DNA of 64,000 nt from Antedon bifida (lineage: Eukaryota; Echinodermata; Crinoidea; Comatulida; Antedonidae), in the NCBI GenBank assembly GCA_963402885.1, contig OY727096.1, forward strand, positions 15,171,820 through 15,235,819. The letters run 5' to 3'. A model generated the notes under the pieces. The model was not told where the DNA came from. It did no database searches and worked only from the letters and a program-made list of their open reading frames with translations. This document shows, piece by piece, positions 14,001 to 23,679 of this stretch (within the stretch, counting starts at the first letter, position 1; the number at the start of each line of letters is the position of its first letter). Position numbers and translations under genes: made by a program.

Positions 14001-17000
14001 TTGTGCAATTATTTCCAGAATACTATCCCAGGTAACCAGTTGCAGATGGCGGCCATACTTTTTAACAAGACGGTGAATGGTGAGTCCAACCTCATAGTCT
14101 ACTGACGCATTCTTGCAATATAGTGCCTAAGACAAAATAATCTATAAAATCAACTTTTTTTAAGAATACATAAAACCCTATAGGGACAAAACAAAGAGTT
14201 CATTATTAGGAATATCCCTTCAATAGGGATTGGCTGTATCTTTAAACCATATATTGCCCTAATTTGTTTCAAGTAAAGTGTCCCTTTAATAGCAGTGTCC
14301 CTTGTTGGTTGTAGTTAAAATATTCGCTGGCATTCATTCATTTAACATCCCCTATATATGAGTGTCCCCTTAATAAAAGTTTCCCCTTATTGGGAGTGTT
14401 CCCTTAATAAAAAGGTTCCACTTATTAGGAATGTCCCTAAATAGTGATGTCTTAAAGGAGGGGTTTCTACTGTAGTAGAACAAAAATTGTGACCACCTTA
14501 AAGAAAATCTGGTTTCAGGGAATATGATTTCAAAAGTTGACTATAAGTTATGAACTAAAAATATAAACTATATATTTTAAATCTAAAGGCAAGTTACTGA
14601 AAAAATGACAATTCTGTGGGTATCAGTGGCTGGATCTCAATGGAGATACAAATAAGAAAGTTATGACAAAACGGTAAATAAACTTAATGTTGTTACCTGT
14701 TTGAAAGAAGGCAGAATAGATGTTGGGTTGTGTTTAAGTGAAGATACCCGTCTTGCACCCCATAATGCCATGCCAATAAAAAACACCGCTCCTTTCAGCA
14801 ACATTGGATCATGAAGGTTTTGTCTGAAAAAGAAAAAGTAAACAAAAACATATTTTATATTACTATAAAAATAACTATTTAGTGCAACAGTACACATATG
14901 AATATTTATTGTTTGATTCCAAAATGTATTTTAAGTGGAGAGAGGCACTATATGTCAACTGGTAATTCTTAGTCCTCTCTCGATGATGGTTGTCTCATAA
15001 TTATATTTTTTTTCTGTTTTTTATTGTATGTATATATGTTTCATATTGACAGTTTGTCTGAAATAAAGTTGAATTTAATTTAATTTAATTATAACCTGAC
15101 CTTTGCTAACCAATTGAGATTGTCTGGTGTTATAGTTCCAGATATAACCAGAAGTGTCATACTTTTCAGAATAAAAACAATGTATTTACCTATCTTCAAG
15201 AATACAACACATCTTGTAAATGCCTCCATGTCCCAAGTGGGTCCCCAACATTTTTCTCATTAGCTGTAAATTAGGATGAATTATATCAACACTTTAAAAT
15301 ATAATATTTTTGAATTAAAAATATCATAATTAATAATAATTTAGCACCACATTAAGCTACTGTGATTGGTCAATCTCATCATAAGGAAGGGAACACTGGA
15401 ATATTTTAGAATTTTAGTTGCAAGAGTTCGATCAAACCAAAGCAATCTAACAACATGATGCTGAGCTCCGGAGATCAAATGGTTTACCTGTGGCTGCAAC
15501 ACGATCAGTTCCACACCCCTTAACAGACACCACGCCACAAAGATGTACATAGTACTGGTATTTCCTATATTGGCAAGCCGAGCTCAGTGTCCTGTTTCAC
15601 AAGTTCCTTCTACAAAATTTTCTTATGATATGGCCTTATTATTTTTTAAAACAAAATCATGAAATACCTCCCAGCTAGCTTCACAATATTTCTTGACACT
15701 GAGCAAACGGCAGAGTGTAATAATGAAGCGTTGTAGTGATTCAGTTGGTAGGTTTCTGTAGCAGACGACAGCATCAAGAACAGATAGAGCTTGATCTATG
15801 TCTACTTCTGTCTGAGGAAGTCTACAAACTAAGCATGTGTGTCTAAAAAGTAAAAAATGTATGTATTAGGACGGTAAGAATTGCCTCCTACCATTCATAA
15901 ATCTCCATAACTTGCACTTTTTAAAAGTCAATTTAAGATCTACCTACAAGGAGAGTATAAAGCGTATGCCCGATGATGTTAGTGCCCATGGCAGAGCTGA
16001 TTGTTTGTTAAATTTGGAATTGTTTGATGTATTGCTTTTGTGATGTGAGGTGCTTTTGTGATGTGAGGCGCTTTGTTAAAAGTGTCATATCATAATCATC
16101 TTTATTCCAATCAATATATAAAAAAAAATAAATCTATAAAATATAACCAAAAATATATATATAAACACATTAGGCATAGAACATTAATTCTAAACCATCC
16201 GGTGATATACTGCCATTGAATTAATTAATTTGAAACGATAAAGATGAGGAAATCTGTGAGAATATATATATATATAAATGAAATAACAATTTTAAAAATA
16301 AAACAAATTATGTAAAACCTAAAATTGTAAGATATTCAAATATTTATTTCCGTTCCAGATTGAAACATAAAAACACATACTTGACCAGCCCTTCAACGAT
16401 GTCATCGTCAAGGTAACAGCTATTGTATTTGATTACATTTATAAGTACAGGTAAAAACTCGGAAGTCCTAGGAAAAAAAAAAGATATGAACACTTTTCAT
16501 TTTTGCCACATAATTGGAAAATCAATATTTGAAAACACTAAATACAATCAAAATTTGTGGTTTGACTGTTTGTCCATTTGTTTAAGTGTACTAATGCAAT
16601 GATAAGTTCTCATATATCAATGTGTTCTGTAATAGGTGTTACTGTTTGTTATGTCTTAATTTGTACTGTATTTGAAATTTGCCGAAATAAATAATATGTT
16701 TACATTCTGTTATTTTTTACAAACGGATGAAAAAACAAAGTAGTCCTCAATACCTTCCATAACTGATGATATCCGGCATCCATACCAGCAGAAAAGGCCC
16801 GGCATCTTCCTCAAAATACAACAGATTTTTACCACTGTCAGATAACGCCTTGAATACTTGTAATCTATATTTAATACAAACAATATTATTCCATTGACAT
16901 GACGGACTCTCCTTCAAAATGAAATATCCTATATGTATACTTGTATTGTTTAAGTACATATTGATTGTACTATTATTTACATTTACTGTGGAAAAAATAT

Positions 17001-18749
17001 ATAATTATAGGGCAGTGTTCATCAATTGATGACCTTTCACCATGCTTTTGAGTCTAGTTCGCCATTTAACTTTGATTTGTATGATGGGTGTCTTACCTCA
17101 TTGGCAGATCCTCAAACACGGAGTGATTGGCAATCACGGTAAAGAAGTGAGCCCTCATCATGTTCAGATGCTTGAACTAAAAAATATTTACATTTTGAGA
17201 AAACAAAAGTGGGTGGATACACCTTTAACAACCTTAATCACTGACTCACTAAGTATGACAAACTCAAGAATTTGTGAATATGTGACAATTCTGAGTTTGT
17301 CATATTCAGTGAATATTCATCACCTTTTCAATTCAAATCTCTCCTGAAAACTCACCTATTTCAATAGCTATTCTGTTCATGGTGCGCTGTGAGACTCTGG
17401 TAAAGAGCGCTTTATAAATGTTCATTATTATTATTAATAAGAAGGAAGAGAACTTTACCTGGCCATTAATAGTAGCCTTCATGAATGCTAAAACAAGTTG
17501 ACGGCATTCTGCTGGGGCCTGTGGTTCAAGTAAGTCTGCTATCTTAACCCACAATGACTCCACAGCATGCTAATAAAAAAACATTGAAAACAAATTTCAT
17601 CTTTGATACTAATATTGTTAAAAACTGTACTACCTTTGAAACCTTTGCTTAAATTAGAATCTTCTGATTAAAGTGTGGGGGGGGAGGGGTCAAATTCATG
17701 ACAGTCACCCTCTCCTCTTGGCTGGTTTTTGAAAAGTCGGTTATTCCAAAAATTGTAAAAAAGAATTTGGGACCCTTCAGACCTCAACAAAAGTCTAGTT
17801 ATGTGAAAGTTTCTCGTTTTCAGACATTCCCGAAGGGACAGTTGACTACAGGTACTGTAATTTCTATAGCTCATGACATTGTTTGTTTTTTTTTTATGAA
17901 TTATTTTGAGCCTGAAATTACTTCTGCCATAAATTATCATTTCATTTCTTTACTTACATCTTCCAATCTGGTTGTTGTAACTACATCACAAAGATCTTTG
18001 ATTGCTTTGATCCTTTGACTTAAATGTGACTCAGAAGAAACATTCTATTTAACAAAATCAGAAAATATGTCACAATATTAACATTTAATCCAAAAAGATA
18101 AACACTATTGATATAGTGAAGTTTCTAAATGTTATTGTATGAAAACAATATTGCATACTTCCATAATCCAACCTACATCAGCGTTGGTGCAAATTAGTAT
18201 TTTAGGATATTGTAAGTTGGTTTTGTGGAAGTTGTTCATATTTCCTGGTGAAATTTTTGTTCTTTTTGTTTTTTGTATGATTTGTATATGAATGTACTAT
18301 CCGAAATAAAGGAAATGAATGAATATTCTATGTATATTAATTTATAATGCTAAGTATGGAATATAACATTATGTATTATTGATTTATATGTTTCACCAAT
18401 ACAATGCTAGTGTATGCTAAATTTCACTATATTTTGCTATAAAAATATTTTGAATACTAACACAAAACATGCTATATTAATCTACGATATTATGCTAAAG
18501 TAGCTATGCAATGTTGTTTTATGTATGAGTAACTGTTTATTAATTACTATACTAATGATAATCCTACAAACTAATACAAAAAAAAAGAAGTAAGGATACC
18601 ACTGTACATACTCTGAGTATTTCTTCTGTTATAATAAACTCTTCAGATTTTGATTGGCCAGGTGTGCTGGCGATGTTTGCTGCCCTCGAACCTTTAAAAA
18701 GATGAAAGAACTTTTGCCGAAAGCCTCCATCTTTTGGTTGCTTTGCCAT
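532..18749 (-). CDS. TSC2: TSC2 (tuberin), 31 coding exons, 3' end beyond window
   Basis: Tuberin is the GTPase-activating subunit of the TSC complex; it acts on Rheb at the lysosome and so restrains mTORC1. Start MAKQPKDGG resembles human MAKPTSKDSG, and EFIIT-EILR follows as in human. Coding exons read from splice sites and homology (5' to 3'): 18612-18749, 17958-18044, 17459-17569, 17097-17176, 16754-16864, 16381-16467, 15668-15842, 15190-15263, 14697-14823, 13983-14126, 13529-13684, 12609-12794, 11860-12015, 11358-11462, 10687-10809, 9678-9784, 9385-9514, 8991-9113, 8380-8514, 7773-7962, 7050-7143, 6797-6899, 6565-6647, 6013-6177, 4684-5468, 3842-3970, 3099-3211, 2189-2916, 1965-2043, 1086-1172, 532-718. 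All phases join, giving 5,098 nt or 1,699 codons (human about 1,807 aa in total). The end of the GAP domain, with the catalytic asparagine, is missing because it lies before base 1. A likely acceptor at 18773-18774 implies a non-coding upstream exon that I did not locate. Confidence 0.95.
3010..3090 (-). repeat. tRNA-derived SINE fragment (SINE-1)
   Basis: Read on the minus strand it has an A-box-like stretch (GTAGCTTGGCAGTTAGACATGC, shown here only in part as its core 'GCTTGGCAGTTAG') and a B-box-like AGTTCAATCC about 30 bases later. The same arrangement is seen at 26115-26345 and in the interrupted copy at 54190/55690. It lies in a TSC2 intron. Confidence 0.55.
4174..4430 (+). mobile_element. 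TTAA-MITE family 2, partial copy
   Basis: Begins TTAA then AGATATATTGTCTCCCTGAA, as in the copies at 5643-5847 and 51622-51964. The interior (ACTGTACTTTAAAGCAAAAA, then a GACTGGAAGTCAATAGG-like stretch) also matches. No clear right terminus is present, so the copy is probably decayed. It lies in the TSC2 intron. Confidence 0.6.
5643..5847 (+). mobile_element. TTAA-MITE family 2
   Basis: Terminal inverted repeats AGATATATTGTCCCCC and GGGGGACAATACATCT, flanked on both sides by TTAA (5639-5642 and 5848-5851). A TTAA target duplication is typical of piggyBac and Kolobok-type elements. 205 bp, non-coding, in a TSC2 intron. Confidence 0.8.
6240..6516. mobile_element. MITE family 3 (AGCTCTGTCTACAC termini)
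   Basis: Core 6363-6516 starts AAGCTTTGTCTACACTATCA and ends TAGTGTAGACAGAGCTT, an inverted pair. A decayed start of another copy precedes it (6245-6270). The interior has repeated 'CACTACCATATTTxGxCAxATCAC' blocks, seen also at 10832-10990 and 59250-59387. Confidence 0.7.
7490..7600 (-). repeat. tRNA-like SINE fragment
   Basis: Minus strand reads GAGTGGCTGAGTGGTTAAGA (A-box-like, Ser/Leu-tRNA-like) and, about 50 bases on, a GGGTTTGAGGCTC stretch in the B-box position. No foldable full tRNA is apparent. Intronic in TSC2. Confidence 0.45.
9823..10530 (-). mobile_element. TTAA-MITE family 2, split by a family 1 MITE
   Basis: Starts after TTAA (9819-9822) with AGAAGTATTGTCCGCC. The order of blocks (ACTTTGAATAGG, CCAAAAACCCATTGG, TTTTTTGCTTTAAATTGCAT, GTGACATTAAAATGCCATAT) matches the reverse complement of the copy at 51622-51964. 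Bases 9903-10317 are a separate element inserted within it. Right terminus is decayed. Intronic in TSC2. Confidence 0.65.
9903..10317 (+). mobile_element. TTAA-MITE family 1, nested in family 2
   Basis: Ends are AGATGTATTGTCCC and GGGACAATACATCT, flanked by TTAA at 9899-9902 and 10318-10321. The interior is shared almost block for block with 52125-52672, for example GGCCATATCAAAGTAATATT and CGTCTGGAAAATCGTCGCGA. 415 bp; no coding capacity. Confidence 0.85.
10832..10990 (+). mobile_element. MITE family 3
   Basis: TAAAGCTCTGTCTAAACTAT at the left and TTGATAGTGTAGACAGAGCT at the right, with the internal CATATCACTACCATATTTGG-type blocks inverted relative to 59250-59387. Intronic in TSC2. Confidence 0.7.
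12175..12466. mobile_element. Foldback MITE, ~290 bp
   Basis: Left arm CTTTAAAATAAAATTTAATC leads to CCATTCTCAAGAACAAATGA. The right arm is the inverse (TCATTTGTTCTTGAGAATGG ... TTAAATTTTATTTTAAAG). The two arms span nearly the whole element with a short AT-rich loop. It lies in the TSC2 intron between exons 11860-12015 and 12609-12794. Confidence 0.7.
12961..13344. mobile_element. TIR MITE, TATAGAGTATCACGGTG family
   Basis: Left end TATAGAGTATCACGGTG and right end CACCGTGATACTCTATA are exact inverse copies. Subterminal blocks GGCGCTGCATGGTTGCTAGC and GCTAGCAACCATGCAGCGCC are also inverse. 384 bp with a possible TA target. Intronic in TSC2. Confidence 0.75.
13730..14480. repeat. Degenerate 'tgtcccttaatag' repeats in TSC2 introns
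   Basis: Short phrases such as GGGGTGTCCCCTGAATGGGA, GGTGTACCCTTAATAGGGG and AGTGTCCCCTTAATAAAAG recur irregularly through two introns around exon 13983-14126. They look like decayed tandem or dispersed repeats; their origin is not recognised. Confidence 0.45.
14560..14655. repeat. Dispersed repeat shared with a CCP110 intron
   Basis: The block GGGTATCAGTGGCTGGATCT, with about 70 bases around it, recurs at 30555-30640 in CCP110. Both copies end in 'ATGGAGATACAAA', suggesting a common retroposed 3' tail. Confidence 0.5.
15010..15095 (+). repeat. LINE-like 3' tail
   Basis: A TTGACAGTTTGTCTGAAATAA stretch is followed by a (TTTAA)n tail. Similar ends with AATAAA-like signals and short terminal repeats appear at 18240-18330 ((AATG)n) and 44840-44905 ((AATC)n). 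This is typical of 5'-truncated CR1/L2-type LINEs. No coding part is left. Confidence 0.4.
18240..18330 (+). repeat. LINE-like 3' tail
   Basis: Ends ATCCGAAATAAAGGAAATGA with a short (AATG)n tail. Same style as the tail at 15010-15095. In the first coding intron of TSC2. Confidence 0.35.
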
Positions 18750-18806
18750 ACTTCCATTCTTAGAAACATCTACTAAGGTAAAAATTATTTATAAGTACTG
18801 AGTTAA

Positions 18807-19707
18807 GGGGTGTGTAGAAAGCGACGACCTCGAATTGGACGACCCCAACGACCCGGGCGACCTCGAATTGGACGACCTAGAATTGGACGACCCATAACAC
18901 GAAACCGACGACCCCTATAGCCTAGCCTAGCCTAGGCCTAAGTGTGGTATAACATCCCGAAGGCGAACATAGCCAAAGATCTTTAAACCATACCTTATAT
19001 AATACTCGCAAGCAATTGCAATTGATTGAAAAAAGAAAAATCAAAACAGAAATATCGCCATTTGATACTGAATGTGTCGACACGAACAAACGAACAGATA
19101 TGGAACGCCAGGAGTGCATCATTAAAACTGCATTCGACTCGATTAGCACACGAAATATCATAAACATGGTAAACCAGGTCAAAACGGCCCCTTTTTCAGC
19201 GGCGGGTAAGTTTTGACCGTATACAATGCATATGTGAAATGTATTGTAAAGCTTTCTTATGGCCCTCCCCATGCACATGTTCGCAACACGCTGCTTGGTA
19301 GGCCTATAGTGTTCGTTATAAGAAGACGAGATGTAATTATACGTCCATGGTTTAACCATGTAATGTATAATATTTATTTCTTTTTAATTTATATTTATGT
19401 CGAATGCAGTTTTAATGATGCACTCTTGGCGTTCCATATCTGTTCGTTTGTTCGTGTCGACACATTCAGTATCAAATGGCGATATTTCTGTATTTTTTCA
19501 ATCAATTGCTTGCTTGCGAGTATTATATAAGATGGTTTAAAGATCTTTGGCTATGTTCGGCTTCGGGATGTTATACCACGGCTAGGCTAGGCTAGGCTAG
19601 GCTATAGGGGTCGTCGGTTTCGTGTTAATGGGTCGTCCAATTCTAGGTCGTCCAATTCGAGGTCGCCCGGGTCGTCCAATTCGAGGTCGTCGCTTTCTAC
19701 ACACCCC
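18807..19707. mobile_element. Foldback element FB1, upstream of TSC2
   Basis: A 901-bp near-complete palindrome. Left end GGGGTGTGTAGAAAGCGACG, right end CGTCGCTTTCTACACACCCC. The flanking direct repeat TGAGTTAA is at 18799-18806 and 19708-19715; the exact length (8-10 bp) is ambiguous because the flank letters agree with the ends. Arms contain repeats of GACCTCGAATTGGACGACC, and the inner arms pair through the centre (for example ACACGAACAAACGAACAGAT on both sides). No transposase. It begins 57 bp upstream of the TSC2 ATG. Confidence 0.9.
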
Positions 19708-20025
19708 TGAGTTAAGACATCATACAATGTGTCAATATTTTAAAAGGTATACGGTACAATTATAGAGGGCAGTATTGAATTATGCGAAAACATTTTTAAC
19801 CAACCAATCAGAACTATGTTGACGGAGGTCCTACTAGCAAAATGTGTTAACTTGGCAGCATACTTTAGTAGGCCTTATTATAAGGCTTATAGGCCTGGCC
19901 CTCCTAGTAGCCTAGCTACATTTAAAGACTAAAGTGTTTTAGACCTCAGCTCATAATACTTAATAGCCTACTAACTAGGCCTCCTAGACTAGCCTTCTAC
20001 GTTTATCCTAGAGCTAAGCTAGTAC

Positions 20026-22112
20026 GGATGCTAGTCAAGTCGCCCCATCGCAAAGTCGCCCCTTACACAGTCGCCCCATCGCAAAGTCGCCCCAAAACAA
20101 AGTCGCCCCGACACAGTCGCCCCATCGCAAAGTCGCCCATCGCAAAGTCGCCCCAACGCAAAGTCGCCCCATCGCAAAGTCGCCCCATCACAAAGTCGCC
20201 CTATCGCAAAGTCGCCCCAAAACGTTAAAAAATAGTTTACAAGTGCGTAAAATGTCGCAATGATACACAAAATAACACGGAACGTGTATGCATAAAAGGG
20301 GAAGTCCCGCCATGTAGTCTCAGGTTACACGATCGTCACGCACCCCCATCATCAGAGAGGAAACCCCGACTAATCACTCCGCGGTCGCACTAACGTGCTA
20401 GCTTACCAGAGGGAAACCCCCGTAATTACTCCGCCGTTGTCGCACTACAACGCATCATCTGAAGATGGGGAAACGCCGCCGGAGTTTTACGATGATATCA
20501 GTCGCGTTCGAAATCGGTCGCGTTTAATTTTGGTCGCGATAAAATGATGTTATACGATCTAGATTATTTTTACTTTGGTCGATGAATATTTATTATTATT
20601 AGGCCTATATTAATAATTGATTTTTGTTTTTATTTTACAGGTCAGTATGATGAGAAAGATGTGTGCCTTAAAAAATGACAATTTGTAAACATAGTTTAAG
20701 ATTATAGTATTATCCAGCATAATGTAATGTCATTTAACAGTACATAATTATTTAAATGTGAAATATTTTATAGGAAACGTAGGCTGCGTCTGTGTCTTTT
20801 ATTTTATATGCAACAAATTACGTAAAACAATTTATTTATAAACATTCAGTTTACTATTATATACATATATTACAATGAACATTGATTGTAAGCCTGGAAA
20901 GGCAATCCCATCATTATATCCATTATAAAATTGCATCATATCACCACTATATGTCGTAAATGATGACGTGCGTGTGTGTATTCGTCGTACGTCCGTGTAC
21001 GTATTACTCCGTGCCTCTGTCTTGTTTAATTTAAAATTAAATAAACACCCGATATGAGGATATTTATTAGGCATGATAATTAGAATGTTCTATAACCAAA
21101 AGGGTTGAAAAGAATTTCTTCAGTAAAATGATCATTGTGCTGTTGAATAAAAGGCGACTCGCCATCTGAAACATTCTCTGAAACCAATCGGAGCTGCGCC
21201 TTCTGGTATCTGTTTCCTCACAGCTGCTACGTCTTTCTGCTGACCGTCGGGGATTCCCCTTTTTAAAAAACACGCACACGATACTGTACGATGGTTTTTC
21301 CATGGTCAATATGTAGCGTTTTAAATTTTACTAAAATACCTGCATGTAAAACAATCATATCGACGATTTTTTTTCCATTTTGAAAAGTCATAAAATTAAG
21401 ACACATAACTTGTCAATAAATGCAAAATGATCAAGTAGCCTATAACACTCATTGTCTTACAACACTGTTATTGTTTTAACTACTGTAAATCTATACGAAG
21501 GCCTACTACACATTTATACATTTATTATATTATCCTAAAAAATGAGCTGGTATCCACGCGTAGGTTGAAGAAAGATTCGTAATTGTGGCTCTGGTAACTA
21601 ATTTTAAAATCATATTAAATTAACATTTTCGAAACTATAAATCAGGGATAATCTTTTTAGAACTTTCAAACAAGGGAGTATTTTTTTAATGATTTTTAAA
21701 AGCACATCACTCCATTAAAACCTGTAAAATAAAAATTAAAACACAAATTATGTATATAATAGGATAAACATTATAATGTATGCGACATTTAGCGCGACCA
21801 AAGTAACAACGCAATCGATATCAAACGCAACCGATATGATTAAAACAGCGTACTACTAGCGGCGGCGCTTCATAATCATACAGAAATAAAACCGTGGGCG
21901 ACTTTGCGATGGGGCGACTTTGCGTTGGGGCGACTTTGCGTTGGGGCGACTTTGCGTTGGGGCGACTTTGCGTTGGGGCGACTTTGTAATGGGGCGACTT
22001 TGCGATGGGGCGACTGTGCCGGGGCGACTTTGTTTTGGGGCGACTTAGCGATGGGGCGACTTCCCGACTTTGTATTGGGCGACTTTGCGATGGGGCGACT
22101 TGACTGGATCCC
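20026..22112. mobile_element. Foldback element FB2 with 'GTCGCCCC' tandem arms
   Basis: 2,087 bp. Outer arms are tandem copies of a ~17-bp unit (GTCGCCCCATCGCAAA) at 20037-20222 and inverted at 21897-22105. An inner tier uses TCGGTCGCGTT-type repeats (20500-20545 and 21785-21840). Ends GGATGCTAGTCAAGTCGCCCC-like and GGGGCGACTTGACTGGATCCC-like, bounded by the 8-bp duplication GCTAGTAC at 20018-20025 and 22113-22120. The AT-rich centre holds no recognisable protein. Confidence 0.9.
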
Positions 22113-23294
22113 GCTAGTACTAGGCCCTAGACTAGTCTAGCCTAGTAGGCCTAGCTTAGTAGTAGTAGAGTAGTAGTGTAGGGTAGGCCTACTAGTAGTA
22201 GGCCGCTAGGTCCTAGGACCCCTCTCTCTCTCTAGCTGCCTAGACTGTAGTTAGGCCTAGCCTCTAGGCCTAGCTTAAATTAAGTCTTAGGCCAGTCTCC
22301 TAGCTACCTTAGCTAGCCTAGGTCTAGTGATAGGGCAGTCCTAACCGGTTCCTAGTAGACTACCTATTTATTATTTTATTAATGAAATGCTGTAAGTGTA
22401 CCAATAATTTTAATTTAAAAACCACAACAAACTCACATGACATCCATCATCATGCCCTTCTTACCAGTGTACTCTGCCGCCCTCTCCCCGTTGGTGTTTT
22501 TATTTTACAACAACGCATATGCAGCACCTGATTCTTCTGCAGCTCCTGTCACTAGATAGTGCCTAGCTGACTATCGCAAATTAGAAACGTACCAACCAAC
22601 CAACCTCTCGCTTACAGGTCGAGTATCATACCACTAGACCACAGAGCCATATATGGTATTATCACCCACCAGATACATTCTCTCATCAGTGAAGGCCTAA
22701 CAAGTCAGAATAAATTCCAACTTTAATACGCAACGGTTAAAACGGTTCGAATCCCGCCAGAGACATTTTTTCATACAACTAAAAAATACGGAACTTTAGC
22801 CAATGAGCTATGCTCGAACGATTATGAGATCATGTTCCGAATATGAGCACTGTTTCTATAATTTACAGTATGATTTATATATAATTTACAAAGTGCTACG
22901 CAACACATTGATTTATATATATAATTAATAGTGTGACCTCTTCCCCACCCTTCGTACCCTTGCTGTTGGTATCGCCAATTAAAATTAAAAACCTTTCAAT
23001 TCAACGTTGATTGACATGGAGCAAAATTAGTTTTCGAATTTAGTATTTCTTTATTGTTCAAAAAAGGTGATTCCGCCCTAAACCCGCAAAAAAATTAATT
23101 CCAGAATATTCTATGGGCATCAATTGAAACGATCTTGTAAGGCCATTAAACACGTCGAAAGCACAGTTACCAATTTTGGTAATATTCTAAGTTTTTTAAT
23201 ATTCTAATATACCGTATTTATTATTTGGGGAGGAGTTTTGCAATATAAGCACACACACAGTTTAACCAGAGCCGCCATTTAGGCTTGTGATTTG
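22113..23294. other. Intergenic, aggcct-rich, tRNA-like fragments
   Basis: 22113-22360 is dominated by CTAG/AGGCCT simple sequence. At 22600-22655 the minus strand reads like the 5' half of a tRNA (TGGTCTAGTGGTATGATACTC ending near an anticodon-like CCTGTAA loop), but no T-arm follows. At 22740-22765 an isolated GGTTCGAATCCCGCC looks like a B box. No gene was recognised. Confidence 0.4.
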
Positions 23295-23385
23295 TGCTAA
23301 GAAAACGTCCTTTCTCAAGACCAATGTCTCAGCATCAACCGGACATAGTCCTACATCGTTGAAATCGAAATAGAATCAAAATGGC
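23295..23385 (+). pseudogene. Relic of the last CCP110 exon
   Basis: The plus strand contains TCTCAAGACCAATGTCT, then CAGCATCAA, CATCGTTGAAATC and TAGAATCAAAATGG. These match in the same order the end of the last CCP110 exon (29384-29540, minus) including its stop region. No other CCP110 exon is nearby. It lies about 300 bp beyond the 3' end of the left P450, as the intact CCP110 end lies about 550 bp beyond the right P450, so it was probably carried along in the P450 inverted duplication. Confidence 0.8.
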
Positions 23386-23679
23386 TACGGAAAACAGTTA
23401 ATACAATATTTTTCAATGATATTTTATTGATGAAAAGACAGAATCATACTAAGTGTTAACACTGAACTATAGAAATACCTACACAACACAATAAACAAAA
23501 TGCAATGCAATTAGGATATATTTCAATATAATGATACAAACGAATCATACAACTTACTAATTTAAATTAATTTGTTTTTTGGGGGACAAAAGTTTCAATA
23601 TAGGAATCGAATTAGTCTGTAATTTACTGTCCAAAAGTAAAAGCCTATTTAATATTATTAGGATCCTTCACTGTTAATT

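Larger units (their letters stand above)
6797..18749 (-). other. TSC2: TSC2 N-terminal HEAT/TSC1-binding exon group
   Basis: The first 22 coding exons encode the alpha-helical, HEAT-like part that in human tuberin binds hamartin (TSC1). Recognisable blocks in order: [96 protein letters not shown] and [17 protein letters not shown]. Each lines up with the same order in human tuberin. Exons are 74-190 bp and introns about 0.1-1.2 kb. Not one exon is interrupted by the many MITEs; all insertions are intronic. Confidence 0.9.

Noticed and set aside
20028-20270. Open frames on both strands in the GTCGCCCC repeats (also 21904-22140 and 38917-39171)
   Set aside because: Low-complexity translation of foldback arms; present in both orientations and with no conserved start.
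22600-22655. Possible tRNA gene on the minus strand
   Set aside because: D-arm and anticodon-arm-like halves are seen, but no T-arm or acceptor pairing follows; better as a tRNA-like relic.
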